DNA of 64,000 nt, from NCBI RefSeq assembly GCF_004005815.1, contig NZ_SACK01000001.1, forward strand, positions 806,001 to 870,000. Direction: 5' to 3'. Below are positions 44,372 through 54,652 of this stretch, piece after piece (position 1 is the first letter of the stretch; every line of letters starts with the position of its first letter). Source of the DNA: Mucilaginibacter limnophilus. GTDB taxonomy: Bacteria; Bacteroidota; Bacteroidia; Sphingobacteriales; Sphingobacteriaceae. The notes beneath the pieces were generated by a model. It searched no databases. It worked only from the letters and a program-made list of their open reading frames with translations, and was not told the DNA's origin. A program made the translations under genes and the position numbers.

Positions 44372-47200
44372 ATGCCTAAAAAACTACTTGCATTTTTAAT
44401 GCTTATTGCTGCCGTTTTTTTATGTGCGCCCGTGTTTGCACAAAGCGGATATACCTCTATACCCGGTGGTATAAGGGTTAAGCTTTCTTCGGGTAATACT
44501 CTTCAGGTAACTGCTATGGGTAAAAGTGTTATACATGTGCAACGTTCGCATGATATATTAAATGCACAAAAAAGCCTGATGGTTATGGATAGTAATACGA
44601 AAGCCGATTACAGTGTAACTAAAAAGCAAGGACATGTTTCAGTAAAAACATCAGCTGTAGAAGCAGTTGTCTCGCTTGCTGATGGTAGCATAATCTTTAC
44701 AGATGCTGCAGGAAAACTGCTTAGCGCTGCAACAAAAAGTGATTTTACTCCCGTATCAAACGGTGGGGAAACATCGTGGCAATTACAGCAATACTTTACT
44801 TCATCGCCAACCGAGGCCTTTTATGGTTTAGGACAGCACCAGGAAGGGCTGATGAACTACAAGGGCTATCAGGTAAACCTGTCGCAGTATAATACAGACG
44901 TGGCCATTCCTTTTATGGTATCCAACAAAAACTATGGCATTTTATGGGATAATTATTCCATTACCAAGGTTGGCGATGTACGTGCTTATCAACCTTTGTC
45001 AGGTTTAAAGCTAATTTCTAAGACCGGCGATGAAGGCTGGCTTACCGCAAGCTATGTTTCACTTAACGATTCAACAAAAGTATTTGTACAACGGCCCGAA
45101 TCGGTGCTTGATTACGCTTTTCTTAAAGACCAGGATAAATTTCCGGCAGGAGTAAAACTGGGTGATAGCCGGGTAATATACGAGGGTAGCCTGGCGTCGG
45201 GATATGCAGGCGTCCACAAATTCCATTTAAAGTATTCGGGTTATATAAAAATATGGGTGGACGGTAAACTGGTGGCCAACAAATGGCGCCAGGCATGGAA
45301 CCCCGGCTCGCAGATATTTGAAGTAAATTTTCAGAAAGACAAAACTCAACCTGTTCGCATCGAGTGGATACCCGATGGCGGCGAAGCATACCTGGCACTT
45401 AACTGGCTGCCGCCCTTGTCGGCAAAAGAGCAAAATGAAATGGCTTTTTCATCTGAAGCTGGTGACTTGATAGACTATTATTTTATAGCTGGCGCAAACG
45501 CCGATGAAGTGATAAGCGGATACCGCACGCTAACCGGTAAGGCTACACTATTGCCTAAATGGGCTTACGGTTTCTGGCAAAGCCGTGAACGCTACAAAAC
45601 GCAGGATGAAATACTATCTACCATAAAAGAGTTCAGAAAAAGAAAGATTCCAATTGATAACATCGTACTCGACTGGTCATATTGGAAACAAGACCAGTGG
45701 GGTAGTCAGGAGTTTGACGAAACGCGCTTTCCGGATGCAACCGGTATGATAAAAAGCCTGCACAACGACTACCATGCTCATTTTATGATATCGGTATGGC
45801 CTAAGTTTTATAAAGGCACCGCCAATTATGATTATTTGAACAGCAAAGGCTTATTGTACAAACGCAATATAGCCGACGCCCGTCGCGACTGGATAGGCAA
45901 GGGATACGAATCGACATTTTATGATGCTTACAACCCGCAGGCACGTGCCGAGGTATGGAGCATGATGAATAAACATTTATACAGCAAAGGTATTGATGCG
46001 TGGTGGATGGATGCGTCGGAACCCGATCTGCACTCAAACCTTGATGTTGAAACCCGTAAAACAACGTTTACACCAACCTACCTGGGTTCATCAACAAAAT
46101 ACTTTAACGCCTTCGCGCTTGAAAATGCTCATGGTATATATGAAGGCCAACGCGGAACGAACCCTTCGGCACGGGTATTTACCCTTACACGCTCAGCCTA
46201 CGGCGGTATGCAACGTTACGCCGCTGCTACCTGGAGTGGTGATATTGCCTCACGCTGGGAAGACCTGAAAGCACAAATACCCGCCGGTTTGAACTTTTCA
46301 TTATCAGGCATGCCTTACTGGACAATGGATATAGGCGGATTTTCGGTTGAACGGAGGTACGAGAAACCATCAGCAGAAAATCTTGATGAATGGCGTGAGC
46401 TAAACACCCGCTGGTATCAATATGGCGCATTTGTGCCGCTATTCAGGCAGCATGGGCAGTATCCATTTCGTGAGATATACAACATAGCGCCCGAAGGCCA
46501 TAAAGCGTATAAAAGCATGTTGTATTATAACAAGTTACGTTACAGGCTGATGCCCTACATCTATTCTCTTGCCGGAGAAACATATCATAGCAACTATACC
46601 CTAATGAGAGGGCTTGTAATGGATTTTGGTGCAGATACCGCTGTAAATAATATTGCCGACCAGTACATGTTCGGGCCGTCGTTGCTTATCAATCCTGTAA
46701 CCGATTACCGTGCAGTTTCACGTAAAGTATATCTGCCTAAAGGAGCCAACTGGTATGATTTGTATACAGGCAAGTTATTTAAAGGTGGCAATACTATCAC
46801 AGCAGATGCGCCATACGAACGTATGCCAATATTTGTAAAACAAGGCGCCATTATTCCGTTCGGCCCAGAAATACAATATACTGCTGAAAAAACAGACGGG
46901 ATAATCACAGTTTTTGTGTACACCGGCGCAAACGGTTCATTTAGCTTGTACGAAGATGAAGGCCTGAATTACAACTATGAGAAGGGGCAATTTTCTACAA
47001 TTCCACTTAAGTATAACAATGCTTCCGGTGAATTAACTATAGGCGCTCGTAAAGGCAGCTACCCGGGCATCTCTTCACAACGAAAGTTCAAGATTGTATG
47101 GGTCACGGAAAGCTCGGGCGCATCTACAGACATCGATAAACAGCAGGGACAAACGGTTACCTATACCGGCAAACTGCTCACCATAAAACGCAAATACTAA
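44372..47200 (+). CDS. GH31 alpha-glycosidase with PA14 insert (probable alpha-xylosidase)
   Basis: 942 residues with a signal peptide ending near residue 23 (PVFAQ), hence periplasmic or secreted. The N-terminal beta-sandwich is interrupted by a PA14 domain at about 255-348 (IYEGSLASGYAGVHKFHL ... EWIPDGGEAYL). The GH31 barrel follows, with nucleophile Asp547 in WWMDASEPD and acid/base Asp624 in WSGDIASRW. PA14-bearing GH31 proteins such as those of Cellvibrio and Bacteroides xyloglucan loci are alpha-xylosidases, so release of xylose from xyloglucan oligosaccharides is the best guess. An alpha-glucosidase cannot be excluded. susC starts 16 nt downstream, so these are one operon. Confidence 0.9.
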   Translation: MPKKLLAFLMLIAAVFLCAPVFAQSGYTSIPGGIRVKLSSGNTLQVTAMGKSVIHVQRSHDILNAQKSLMVMDSNTKADYSVTKKQGHVSVKTSAVEAVVSLADGSIIFTDAAGKLLSAATKSDFTPVSNGGETSWQLQQYFTSSPTEAFYGLGQHQEGLMNYKGYQVNLSQYNTDVAIPFMVSNKNYGILWDNYSITKVGDVRAYQPLSGLKLISKTGDEGWLTASYVSLNDSTKVFVQRPESVLDYAFLKDQDKFPAGVKLGDSRVIYEGSLASGYAGVHKFHLKYSGYIKIWVDGKLVANKWRQAWNPGSQIFEVNFQKDKTQPVRIEWIPDGGEAYLALNWLPPLSAKEQNEMAFSSEAGDLIDYYFIAGANADEVISGYRTLTGKATLLPKWAYGFWQSRERYKTQDEILSTIKEFRKRKIPIDNIVLDWSYWKQDQWGSQEFDETRFPDATGMIKSLHNDYHAHFMISVWPKFYKGTANYDYLNSKGLLYKRNIADARRDWIGKGYESTFYDAYNPQARAEVWSMMNKHLYSKGIDAWWMDASEPDLHSNLDVETRKTTFTPTYLGSSTKYFNAFALENAHGIYEGQRGTNPSARVFTLTRSAYGGMQRYAAATWSGDIASRWEDLKAQIPAGLNFSLSGMPYWTMDIGGFSVERRYEKPSAENLDEWRELNTRWYQYGAFVPLFRQHGQYPFREIYNIAPEGHKAYKSMLYYNKLRYRLMPYIYSLAGETYHSNYTLMRGLVMDFGADTAVNNIADQYMFGPSLLINPVTDYRAVSRKVYLPKGANWYDLYTGKLFKGGNTITADAPYERMPIFVKQGAIIPFGPEIQYTAEKTDGIITVFVYTGANGSFSLYEDEGLNYNYEKGQFSTIPLKYNNASGELTIGARKGSYPGISSQRKFKIVWVTESSGASTDIDKQQGQTVTYTGKLLTIKRKY

Positions 47201-47216
47201 CTAAACCAATTATACT

Positions 47217-50200
47217 ATGAATCAAATTATTACTAAACAAAAATTCAGGGCCTGGTTTATGGCTTTGATAGCGTGCCTCGTGATAGCGCAGAATGTAAAC
47301 GCGCAAACCCGGCAAATCACGGGAAGCGTTATAAGCGAAGCCGACAAACTACCCTTACCCGGAGTGGTGGTGAAAGTGAAAGGCACTACAACCGGCACAT
47401 CTACCAATCCTCAGGGCAACTTCACTATTACTGCTGCAACAGGTGATGTGCTGCAATTTACTTATGTAGGTTTTCAATCACAAGAAGTAACTGTAGGGGC
47501 TTCGGGTACTATTTCGGTGTCACTTGTTGAGAACATTAAAAATCTTGACGAGGTAGTAGTAATAGGCTACGGCGTACAAAAGAAAAAGCTGGTTACCGGG
47601 GCAAACCTGCAGGTAAAGGGTGAAGACCTGCAAAGGCAAAACACAACCAACGCCTTGCAGGCCTTGCAGGGGCAGGCGCCGGGTGTGCAAATCACTTCTT
47701 CAACGGGTCAGCCGGGCGGCGCCATGCGCGTTGTTATTCGTGGTTTGGGTACCATTGCTAATGCTTCGCCATTATATGTAGTTGATGGTGTGTTGACATC
47801 TGATATCACCTATCTTAACCCATCAGACATAGAATCTATCGACGTGCTGAAAGATGCCGCCTCTGCCGCGATATATGGTTCACAGTCGGCAAATGGTGTA
47901 GTACTGGTTACCACACGAAATGGAAAGGCCAACCAGAAAGCGCAAATATCATTTGATGGTTTTGCAGGTGTACAAAAACTTGCACGAAAAGCTGATCTGC
48001 TTAACTCCCAAGAGTATGCAACTATTATGAACGAAGCCGCCATCAACTCGGGTAAAGCGCCATATTTTACCAATGCCGAAGTTGACGCGATGGGAGAAGG
48101 TACCGATTGGCTCGGCGAAATGTTTGTAAACAATGCACGCACACAAAACTATGTATTGAGTGTTAATGGCGGTTCAAATAGCTCCATTTATTCAACTTCA
48201 TTGGGATATACCGGGCAGGAAGGTATTGTAGGCGGATCGAGCCTTTCAAATTATGAGCGGTACAATTTTCGTATTAATACTGAACATAAGTTGTACAACG
48301 ATATTATAAAAATTGGTCAGCATCTGAATTTTTCATACATAAAAAACAATGGCATAGGCGTAGGCAACCAGTATAACAACTCACTGCGTGCTGCTTTTAA
48401 CACTAGCCCGTTTGTGCCGATGTATGATGAGAACGGAAACTTTTTTGACAACAGCAATTCAACCTGGTATAACGGTGAATCAAACCCATACGCGGTGATG
48501 TATTACAGCAACCAAAACCGTAATAACAATCAACGGCTTATTGGTGATGTCTACCTTTCTGTTGAGCCAATAAAGGGATTACGTTTCCGCACAAGTATTG
48601 GTATGGACTATAATGCAACTGAAGGACGTTCATTTCAGCCTATTTATAAATTATCAATCTATGCGTTTAATGATTATACCCGTGCGAGCCAGAATATGAG
48701 CAAGGGGCGAACTATTATGTGGGATAACCTGCTTAGCTATAATTTTAATATCGACGCGCATAACTTTGAAGTTTTGGCAGGTTCGTCGGCATTCCAGTAC
48801 GCCGGATCAGGTTTATACGGTACAAACCGCGATCTTATTTTTGGCGACCTTGAGCATGCCTGGTTAAGCAACGCTACCAATACCGATGGCGCCAACATTA
48901 CACTTGGTGGGGCACCAGATTTTGATGATAAACGCTTATCATTTTTTGGCAGGCTGCAATATAACTATAAAGAAACTTACCTGCTTAATGCTACCTTCAG
49001 GGCCGATGGTTCGTCGAGGTTTGCCGCCGGGCACCGCTGGGGTAATTTTCCATCGGTATCAGCAGGCTGGGTGGCTACAAACGAAGAGTTTTTAAAAGAT
49101 GGTCAGGAATGGCTTAATTTCTTAAAAGTTCGCGCAAGCTGGGGCAGGGTAGGTAACCAGGCCATTCCGGGCTTTCAATATCTGGCGCCTATAAGCTTTG
49201 CTTTTACAAATTATATTTTCGGTAACCAGGAAGGCGTACTTACACCCGGCGCTTTTCCAAGCAGGCTTGGAAATCCCGGAGTTAAATGGGAAACATCACA
49301 ACAAACCGATATCGGCTTTGATGCAAATTTCATTAATAACAAACTGGCTGTAAACTTCGACTACTATATTAAAGATACAAAAGACTGGCTTATTAATGCA
49401 CCCATACCAGGTACTGCAGGGGCTGATGCGCCTTATATAAATGGTGGTAATGTACGCAATACCGGTGTTGAACTGGCGCTTTCATACCGCGGCAGTACAA
49501 ACGGAGGCTTTAATTATACTGTTGGCGTAAATGGCGCATACAACAAAAATAAAGTTGGGCAAATACCAACAGCCGATGGTATAATACATGGTGCCAATAA
49601 TCTGCTATATGATAATTCGCTTGAGTTTTACCGTGCCCAAAATGGCTTCCCTATAGGATATTTCTGGGGACTAAAAACTGACGGAATATTTCAAAATGAG
49701 GCAGAGGTTGACGCTCACCGAAGTAATGGTGTATTGATACAGCCAAATGCACAACCCGGTGATTTACGTTACGTGGATTTAAACGGCGATGGCCTGCTCA
49801 ACGATGCCGACCGTACCATAATAGGTAACCCAAATCCTGATTATACTTTTGGGTTTAACTTTTCTGCTGATTATAAAGGTTTTGATTTTACCCTGCAGGC
49901 ATCGGGCGTGGCAGGAAACGATATCGTTCAATCGTGGCGCAACCATGGTAATTCAAAAGCCAACTACTCTGCAGCTATACTTGACCGTTGGCATGGCGAA
50001 GGGTCATCTACAACAATGCCGCGTGTAACTGAAGATAACCGCAACTGGACACAGTTTTCAGATATCTACATCCATAAAGGCGATTACCTGCGCATTAACA
50101 CAATAACCTTAGGTTATGATTTTGGCAGGGTGTTAAAGAAGAATTACCTGAGTAAGATAAGATTTTATGCTTCGGTACTTAACGTATACACTTTTACCAA

Positions 50201-50315
50201 GTACAATGGCATGGATCCTGAAATTGGTTACAGCGAACAATTTGCCTCCGGTGTCGACCTGGGATATTACCCCCGTCCGCGCACATTTATGATAGGCGCT
50301 AATCTTAAATTCTAA
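47217..50315 (+). CDS. SusC-like TonB-dependent transporter (second locus)
   Basis: 1032 residues. Signal peptide to about residue 30 (NVNAQ), CarboxypepD_reg-like domain (about 33-110), TonB-linked segment LDEVVVIGYGVQKKK (about 113-127), plug (about 125-235, SIDVLKDAASAAIYGSQSANG) and a barrel ending in MIGANLKF. The plug carries GSQSANG where most SusC proteins have GSR. There is no STN domain, in line with HTCS control. It is preceded by GH31 at 16 nt and followed by susD at 7 nt. Confidence 0.94.
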   Translation: MNQIITKQKFRAWFMALIACLVIAQNVNAQTRQITGSVISEADKLPLPGVVVKVKGTTTGTSTNPQGNFTITAATGDVLQFTYVGFQSQEVTVGASGTISVSLVENIKNLDEVVVIGYGVQKKKLVTGANLQVKGEDLQRQNTTNALQALQGQAPGVQITSSTGQPGGAMRVVIRGLGTIANASPLYVVDGVLTSDITYLNPSDIESIDVLKDAASAAIYGSQSANGVVLVTTRNGKANQKAQISFDGFAGVQKLARKADLLNSQEYATIMNEAAINSGKAPYFTNAEVDAMGEGTDWLGEMFVNNARTQNYVLSVNGGSNSSIYSTSLGYTGQEGIVGGSSLSNYERYNFRINTEHKLYNDIIKIGQHLNFSYIKNNGIGVGNQYNNSLRAAFNTSPFVPMYDENGNFFDNSNSTWYNGESNPYAVMYYSNQNRNNNQRLIGDVYLSVEPIKGLRFRTSIGMDYNATEGRSFQPIYKLSIYAFNDYTRASQNMSKGRTIMWDNLLSYNFNIDAHNFEVLAGSSAFQYAGSGLYGTNRDLIFGDLEHAWLSNATNTDGANITLGGAPDFDDKRLSFFGRLQYNYKETYLLNATFRADGSSRFAAGHRWGNFPSVSAGWVATNEEFLKDGQEWLNFLKVRASWGRVGNQAIPGFQYLAPISFAFTNYIFGNQEGVLTPGAFPSRLGNPGVKWETSQQTDIGFDANFINNKLAVNFDYYIKDTKDWLINAPIPGTAGADAPYINGGNVRNTGVELALSYRGSTNGGFNYTVGVNGAYNKNKVGQIPTADGIIHGANNLLYDNSLEFYRAQNGFPIGYFWGLKTDGIFQNEAEVDAHRSNGVLIQPNAQPGDLRYVDLNGDGLLNDADRTIIGNPNPDYTFGFNFSADYKGFDFTLQASGVAGNDIVQSWRNHGNSKANYSAAILDRWHGEGSSTTMPRVTEDNRNWTQFSDIYIHKGDYLRINTITLGYDFGRVLKKNYLSKIRFYASVLNVYTFTKYNGMDPEIGYSEQFASGVDLGYYPRPRTFMIGANLKF

Positions 50316-50322
50316 AATATTT

Positions 50323-51906
50323 ATGAAAACATTGAAAATATATATGACCGTTTTAAGTGTAGTTATACTTAGCGGTTGCTCAAAGTTTTTAGATGTAGAA
50401 CCCATAACCCAGGTTACCGACCAGAATTTTTATAAAACCCCTGATGATGCTTTTAAAGCATTGGTAGGTTGTTATGACGGGCTGCAGCAAATTTGGGCAA
50501 ATGGTATGAGCTTTCCTGTCGCATCTGAAGTTTTGTCTGACAATACCTTTGGTGGTACAGGTGCATCTGATGGTTTTGGTTACCAGATGGTTGACGAGTT
50601 TGACAAAACGCGTTCGCCTGCCGATCAGAATATGTTTGGTGATAACTGGATTGCCTATTACAGGGGCATACACCGTTGTAATACGCTGATCAGTAAACTT
50701 GATCAAATTGAGTGGGGAAGCAGTAATTTGCGTGCTACCTACGAATCGGAAGTGCGCTTTATCCGAGCCTACCTTTACTTTGATATGGTGCGTTTATGGG
50801 GCAATATCCCATTGCTGTCGGTACCGACAGACGAGTATGTGCCTCAGTCAAATCCGGAGGATGTTTATAAACTGATAGCTGAAGATTTAATGTTTGCTGC
50901 TGATAACCTTGCGGCTACGCCATATACCGCGCAAAATGCTGCTACGTATGGAAGGGTAACCAAATGGGCTGCACAGGCGCTGTTAGCAAGGGCTTATTTG
51001 TATTATACCGGTTATTATAACAAGCCCGACCTGGCAGGTGTGATAGATAAAGCGCAGGCGCTTGCCGGTTTAGAAAGTATTATATCCACCGGTGGTTTCG
51101 GGCTTGTAGAGGATTTTGCTAATCTGTGGCCTGTTTCGCTTACAAAATATGTTGGAGAAGACAACAAGGAAACGATTTTCGCTATCAAATATACTTTCAC
51201 CAGCGATTACGACGGAAATACTGATGGCAATCACTGGATGGTAATGTTTGGTATGCGTGAACAGTCTATCTACCCATATGGCAATGGCTGGGGCGGTGGT
51301 ACGGTTAACCCTAAGCTGTGGAATGCGTTTAGTGATAACGATACCCGTAAGTCAGCCTCAATTATTTCAATTGCCAAAGAAGCGCTGCCGTTTACCAACC
51401 AGTCGAAACAGCGTGAATATACCGGCTACTATGTTAAAAAGTACACGCCGCTATCTGACAAAGACGGCAATAGTGAAGCTGTGAACCATGGTGGTGTAAA
51501 CTTTATGATAGGCCAGTATCAGGATTATGTATCTATACGCTACGCTGATGTTCTTTTAATGGCAGCCGAACTGGGTAGCACTAACGCGCAAACCTATTTT
51601 GACGATGTACGCAAACGTGCTTACAAGGCCAACTTTACAGCGTTACCGGTTACAAAAGAAAATATTATGAAAGAGCGCCAGCTTGAATTTGCGTTTGAGG
51701 GACATCGTTATTGGGATCTGCTGCGTCAGGGAGTTGACTATGCTGCTAATAACATAGCCCAGGAAATAGTGGTACAAAATGCGGGTGTTAATACCAATAA
51801 GGTGATAAAAGCTTCAAACATAGTTCAAACCAAAGGTCTGCAGCAAATACCTTATTCACAGATCACACTATCTAACGGTACGCTGCTGCAAAATGCGGGA
51901 TGGTAA
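50323..51906 (+). CDS. SusD-like substrate-binding lipoprotein (second locus)
   Basis: 527 residues. The lipobox ILSGC gives Cys19, followed by SKFLDVEP, the usual SusD start. The TPR-like helical region includes RGIHRCNTLISKL and YESEVRFIRAYLYFDMVRLWGN. Near the C-terminus KERQLEFAFEGHRYWDLLRQG is the family signature. It partners the SusC encoded 7 nt upstream and should bind the oligosaccharide at the surface. Confidence 0.93.
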   Translation: MKTLKIYMTVLSVVILSGCSKFLDVEPITQVTDQNFYKTPDDAFKALVGCYDGLQQIWANGMSFPVASEVLSDNTFGGTGASDGFGYQMVDEFDKTRSPADQNMFGDNWIAYYRGIHRCNTLISKLDQIEWGSSNLRATYESEVRFIRAYLYFDMVRLWGNIPLLSVPTDEYVPQSNPEDVYKLIAEDLMFAADNLAATPYTAQNAATYGRVTKWAAQALLARAYLYYTGYYNKPDLAGVIDKAQALAGLESIISTGGFGLVEDFANLWPVSLTKYVGEDNKETIFAIKYTFTSDYDGNTDGNHWMVMFGMREQSIYPYGNGWGGGTVNPKLWNAFSDNDTRKSASIISIAKEALPFTNQSKQREYTGYYVKKYTPLSDKDGNSEAVNHGGVNFMIGQYQDYVSIRYADVLLMAAELGSTNAQTYFDDVRKRAYKANFTALPVTKENIMKERQLEFAFEGHRYWDLLRQGVDYAANNIAQEIVVQNAGVNTNKVIKASNIVQTKGLQQIPYSQITLSNGTLLQNAGW

Positions 51907-51925
51907 AACATTAAATGATCATAAT

Positions 51926-53293
51926 ATGAAAGCATTTAAATATTTAATATGGTTTTTTGCTTGCGCATTAACCATTGCAGGATGTAAAAAGGATAATTAC
52001 AGTTTAAGTGAAAGGCCTGATAAATCGCAAATTAAATTTGACGTAATACAGGATCTTGAAACCGACCCGGGAGGTAATACCGTAATCCTTGTAAATAAAA
52101 CACCCGAATCCATAGCTATTTGGGATTACGGTACCGGCAAATCAAACCGCGACCGCGATACAATTCATTTTGCGTTTGCAGGTGATTATGTAATTAAATT
52201 TGCTGCCGAAACCGGAGGTGGCGTTGTTGAAATGGATCCCGTAACAGTAAAAGTTACAGCTGATAACTTAAACTATGTGAACGATCCGCTATGGAACTTT
52301 CTTACAGGCGGTGTAGGACAGGAAAAAACATGGATTTTGGATTATGGCGATCATGGTATATTTGATGGGCCATTATCATATTATGAGCCGCTTACCAACT
52401 GGCAGCAAATGCAGGATGGTACAGCCAAACTGGGTTGGGCTCCTGCATGGAAAGATAACCAGTGGATAATACCTGAGGCCGATAAGGCCAGCACCATGAC
52501 TTTCAGCCTGAAGGGCGGCCCGTTCATGAAAACACATAAGGTTACCGAAGGGGTTGATGAATCAGGAACCTATTTTCTTGACGCGGATGGTAAAACGCTT
52601 ACCACTTCAGGAGCAACCATACTGCGTTCACAAAGCTTTATTGCTAATGCCACCAACTGGAATAATAACCTGGTGATACTATCGCTTACCGAAAATCAGC
52701 TACAAGTAGGGGTAAGGCGTACCAACAGCGAAGGCGATTATCTGTACGTGTGGAACTTTATATCAAAGGAGTATGCCGATAACTATGTACCACCGGAAAC
52801 CGGCCCGAAACTGCCTGATGCAGGTTTCGACCCTAAATTTGAGCCGGGAGGTTTATTAACCATGATCACCGGAGCCAGCGGTTACCAAACCTGGGCGATT
52901 GACGGGGCGGGTAATGCTATTGACTGGATTGGAAAAGGTAACGGCTGGACTAAAAGCAGCAACGACTCACGCGACTGGGGTTGGAACGCTTCGTGGGATG
53001 CCGTGGCCGGAAACTCGTGGATCAGGTTTGAAAAGAATGGTATGAAATACTTCCGCAACCAGGAGGGTACGGTAACAACCGGTACTTTTACCATAAATGA
53101 GGCAACCAACGAAGTTATGCTTAACGGCAATCTGCTTATTCAAAATACGGGTAACTGGATGAGCCCTGCTTCAAATACTTTAAAGGTAATTAAAGCATTC
53201 CCGGAAGAGTCGGACACCAAGGGTATCTGGTTTGCAACGTCGTATGACGCTGCAAAAGATGAGTGGTTCGCGTTCCACTATATCAAACAATAA
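51926..53293 (+). CDS. Surface glycan-binding lipoprotein with PKD-like and two lipocalin-like domains
   Basis: 455 residues from ATG 51926; earlier in-frame starts overlap susD and would destroy the signal. The lipobox TIAGC gives Cys20, followed by Lys-Lys-Asp. Residues about 40-125 look like a PKD domain (IWDYGTG...HFAFAGDYVIKF). Then come two similar beta-rich domains, each with a Trp-rich start (LTGGVGQEKTWILDYG and ITGASGYQTWAIDGAG), a likely duplication. It has the role and position of SusE-type proteins and ends the operon at a strong terminator. Confidence 0.8.
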   Translation: MKAFKYLIWFFACALTIAGCKKDNYSLSERPDKSQIKFDVIQDLETDPGGNTVILVNKTPESIAIWDYGTGKSNRDRDTIHFAFAGDYVIKFAAETGGGVVEMDPVTVKVTADNLNYVNDPLWNFLTGGVGQEKTWILDYGDHGIFDGPLSYYEPLTNWQQMQDGTAKLGWAPAWKDNQWIIPEADKASTMTFSLKGGPFMKTHKVTEGVDESGTYFLDADGKTLTTSGATILRSQSFIANATNWNNNLVILSLTENQLQVGVRRTNSEGDYLYVWNFISKEYADNYVPPETGPKLPDAGFDPKFEPGGLLTMITGASGYQTWAIDGAGNAIDWIGKGNGWTKSSNDSRDWGWNASWDAVAGNSWIRFEKNGMKYFRNQEGTVTTGTFTINEATNEVMLNGNLLIQNTGNWMSPASNTLKVIKAFPEESDTKGIWFATSYDAAKDEWFAFHYIKQ

Positions 53294-53332
53294 AGCATCT
53301 AAGTGAACATATTGTTATAATAATTGGATTGC

Positions 53333-53365
53333 AAGCCGGCCCAAGAATATGGGTCGGCTTTTTTT
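53333..53365 (+). terminator. Strong terminator of the GH31-susCD operon
   Basis: Ten-bp stem AAGCCGGCCC / GGGTCGGCTT (one G-T wobble) with an 8-nt loop, followed by a run of T. It separates the operon from the GH95-like remnant. Confidence 0.85.
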
Positions 53366-53376
53366 AAATTTCTATC

Positions 53377-53874
53377 ATGACTAAACATGTACTTAAGGGC
53401 CTGATTATAAACTTCTGCATTGCAGTAACACTAAGCCCAAAAAGCTAAAAAACGGTTGACTGACTGGCATCGAAATATTGGTCGGCTGGTATGGGGTCGT
53501 TTCACAATGTAGGTGAGCTGTTTAATACCGACATAAGCGGCGGCTTACCCGCTGTTATTGTTGAAATGTTGATATATGCTGATGAGGATACTATAAAATT
53601 ACTGCCTGCGTTACCTGCAGATTGGAAAACGGGTAGTCTGCATGGCGCGCTACTTAAAGGGAATATATTAGTTGATGAGTTGGCATGGAATAAAAAAGAG
53701 ATAAATTTTATTTTGACGTCTTCAGCAAATAAAAAGATTTCCCTTGAATTCCCGGAAGCGGTTAGAAGGATTAAATTAAATGGTGATAAGTTATCACCGG
53801 GAAAAATTAAAAAAAACAAATACTTATTGCAGCTGAACAAGGCCGAAAAAGTGTCTATAACGCTAATGTTATAA
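53377..53874 (+). pseudogene. Remnant of a GH95-like alpha-L-fucosidase gene (large internal deletion)
   Basis: An ATG at 53377 opens a 23-codon frame resembling a signal peptide (MTKHVLKGLIINFCIAVTLS) that stops at 53446. From 53464 another frame runs to 53874, most of it in the 127-residue stretch starting at 53491. That stretch matches the C-terminal part of GH95-type enzymes: an ISGGLPAVIVEMLIYADEDTIKLLP region like the DGNFGG...EMLLQSH...LLPALP end of GH95, then a beta-domain. The catalytic (alpha/alpha)6 barrel is missing. The gene thus appears deleted or decayed in place. Assignment to GH95 rests on this short motif. Confidence 0.6.
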
Positions 53875-53993
53875 ATAAAAGGCGGGCATTGTTATCATAA
53901 CGTAAAGTAAAATTAAAGTGTAATTTTTTTATTAATTAAAAACTTTGTAACTATGCTTACCAATTTAGCTACCAAAAAGCAACTTAGTTATAC

Positions 53994-54587
53994 ATGCAAT
54001 CTGCTGCGCAATATCAAATATGGCCGGATGAAAAGTTATTAGAACTGATCAGGTTTGACGATCGTACCGCGTTTGAATTGCTTTATAACAGGTACTCCTC
54101 CAAAGTTTTTCATGTTGCTTACAATCTTTTTCGTGACAAAACTGTTTGCGAAGACCTGGTACAGGAGTTGTTTATCGACTTGTGGTTTAAACGCTATCAG
54201 TTAAAGATCGATAATTTATCGGCCTACCTAAAAGTTGCCATCAAAAACCGGGTTATCGTTTATCTGCGTACGCAAAAAGCCACTTTGGATATTGACACCG
54301 TTGATAAGTTAATAGAGCAATATACGGCCGACAGCAAATTAATGCAGAATGACATATTAAAACTTCTTGAAGCTAATATTGCTGCACTTCCCGAAAAATG
54401 CCGGCAAATTTTCATTTTGAGTCGTAAAGAATATCTGTCAAATAAGGAAATTGCCGCACGGTTGAATTTGTCTGTAAAAACAGTTGAAAATCAAATAACT
54501 ATAGCACTCCGTCACATTCGTACCGGCTTGACAGATTACCTGCCGGCAGCAACACTTTTCGTGTTGCTCAATCAGCATCTCAACTAA
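53994..54587 (+). CDS. RNA polymerase ECF sigma factor (Bacteroidota PUL type)
   Basis: 197 residues. Sigma region 2 (about 25-95, EDLVQELFIDLWFKR) and region 4 (about 120-178, LPEKCRQIFILSRKEYLSNKEIAARLNLSVKTVE, split by motif) are both present. It is paired with a FecR anti-sigma gene 65 nt downstream. Such pairs activate the neighbouring susC operon when the STN-bearing SusC binds its ligand. It is cytoplasmic. No promoter was identified for it. Confidence 0.9.
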   Translation: MQSAAQYQIWPDEKLLELIRFDDRTAFELLYNRYSSKVFHVAYNLFRDKTVCEDLVQELFIDLWFKRYQLKIDNLSAYLKVAIKNRVIVYLRTQKATLDIDTVDKLIEQYTADSKLMQNDILKLLEANIAALPEKCRQIFILSRKEYLSNKEIAARLNLSVKTVENQITIALRHIRTGLTDYLPAATLFVLLNQHLN

Positions 54588-54652
54588 ATAAAATTTATTT
54601 TCATTCGGTTTGGGGGATGCCCTTCTTTTTTGCATCCTACACATACAAACCA

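Noticed and set aside
54615-54637. Hairpin GGATGC/GCATCC between the sigma and FecR genes
   Set aside because: Only 6-bp arms with an 11-nt loop and no U-tract; too weak to call a terminator.
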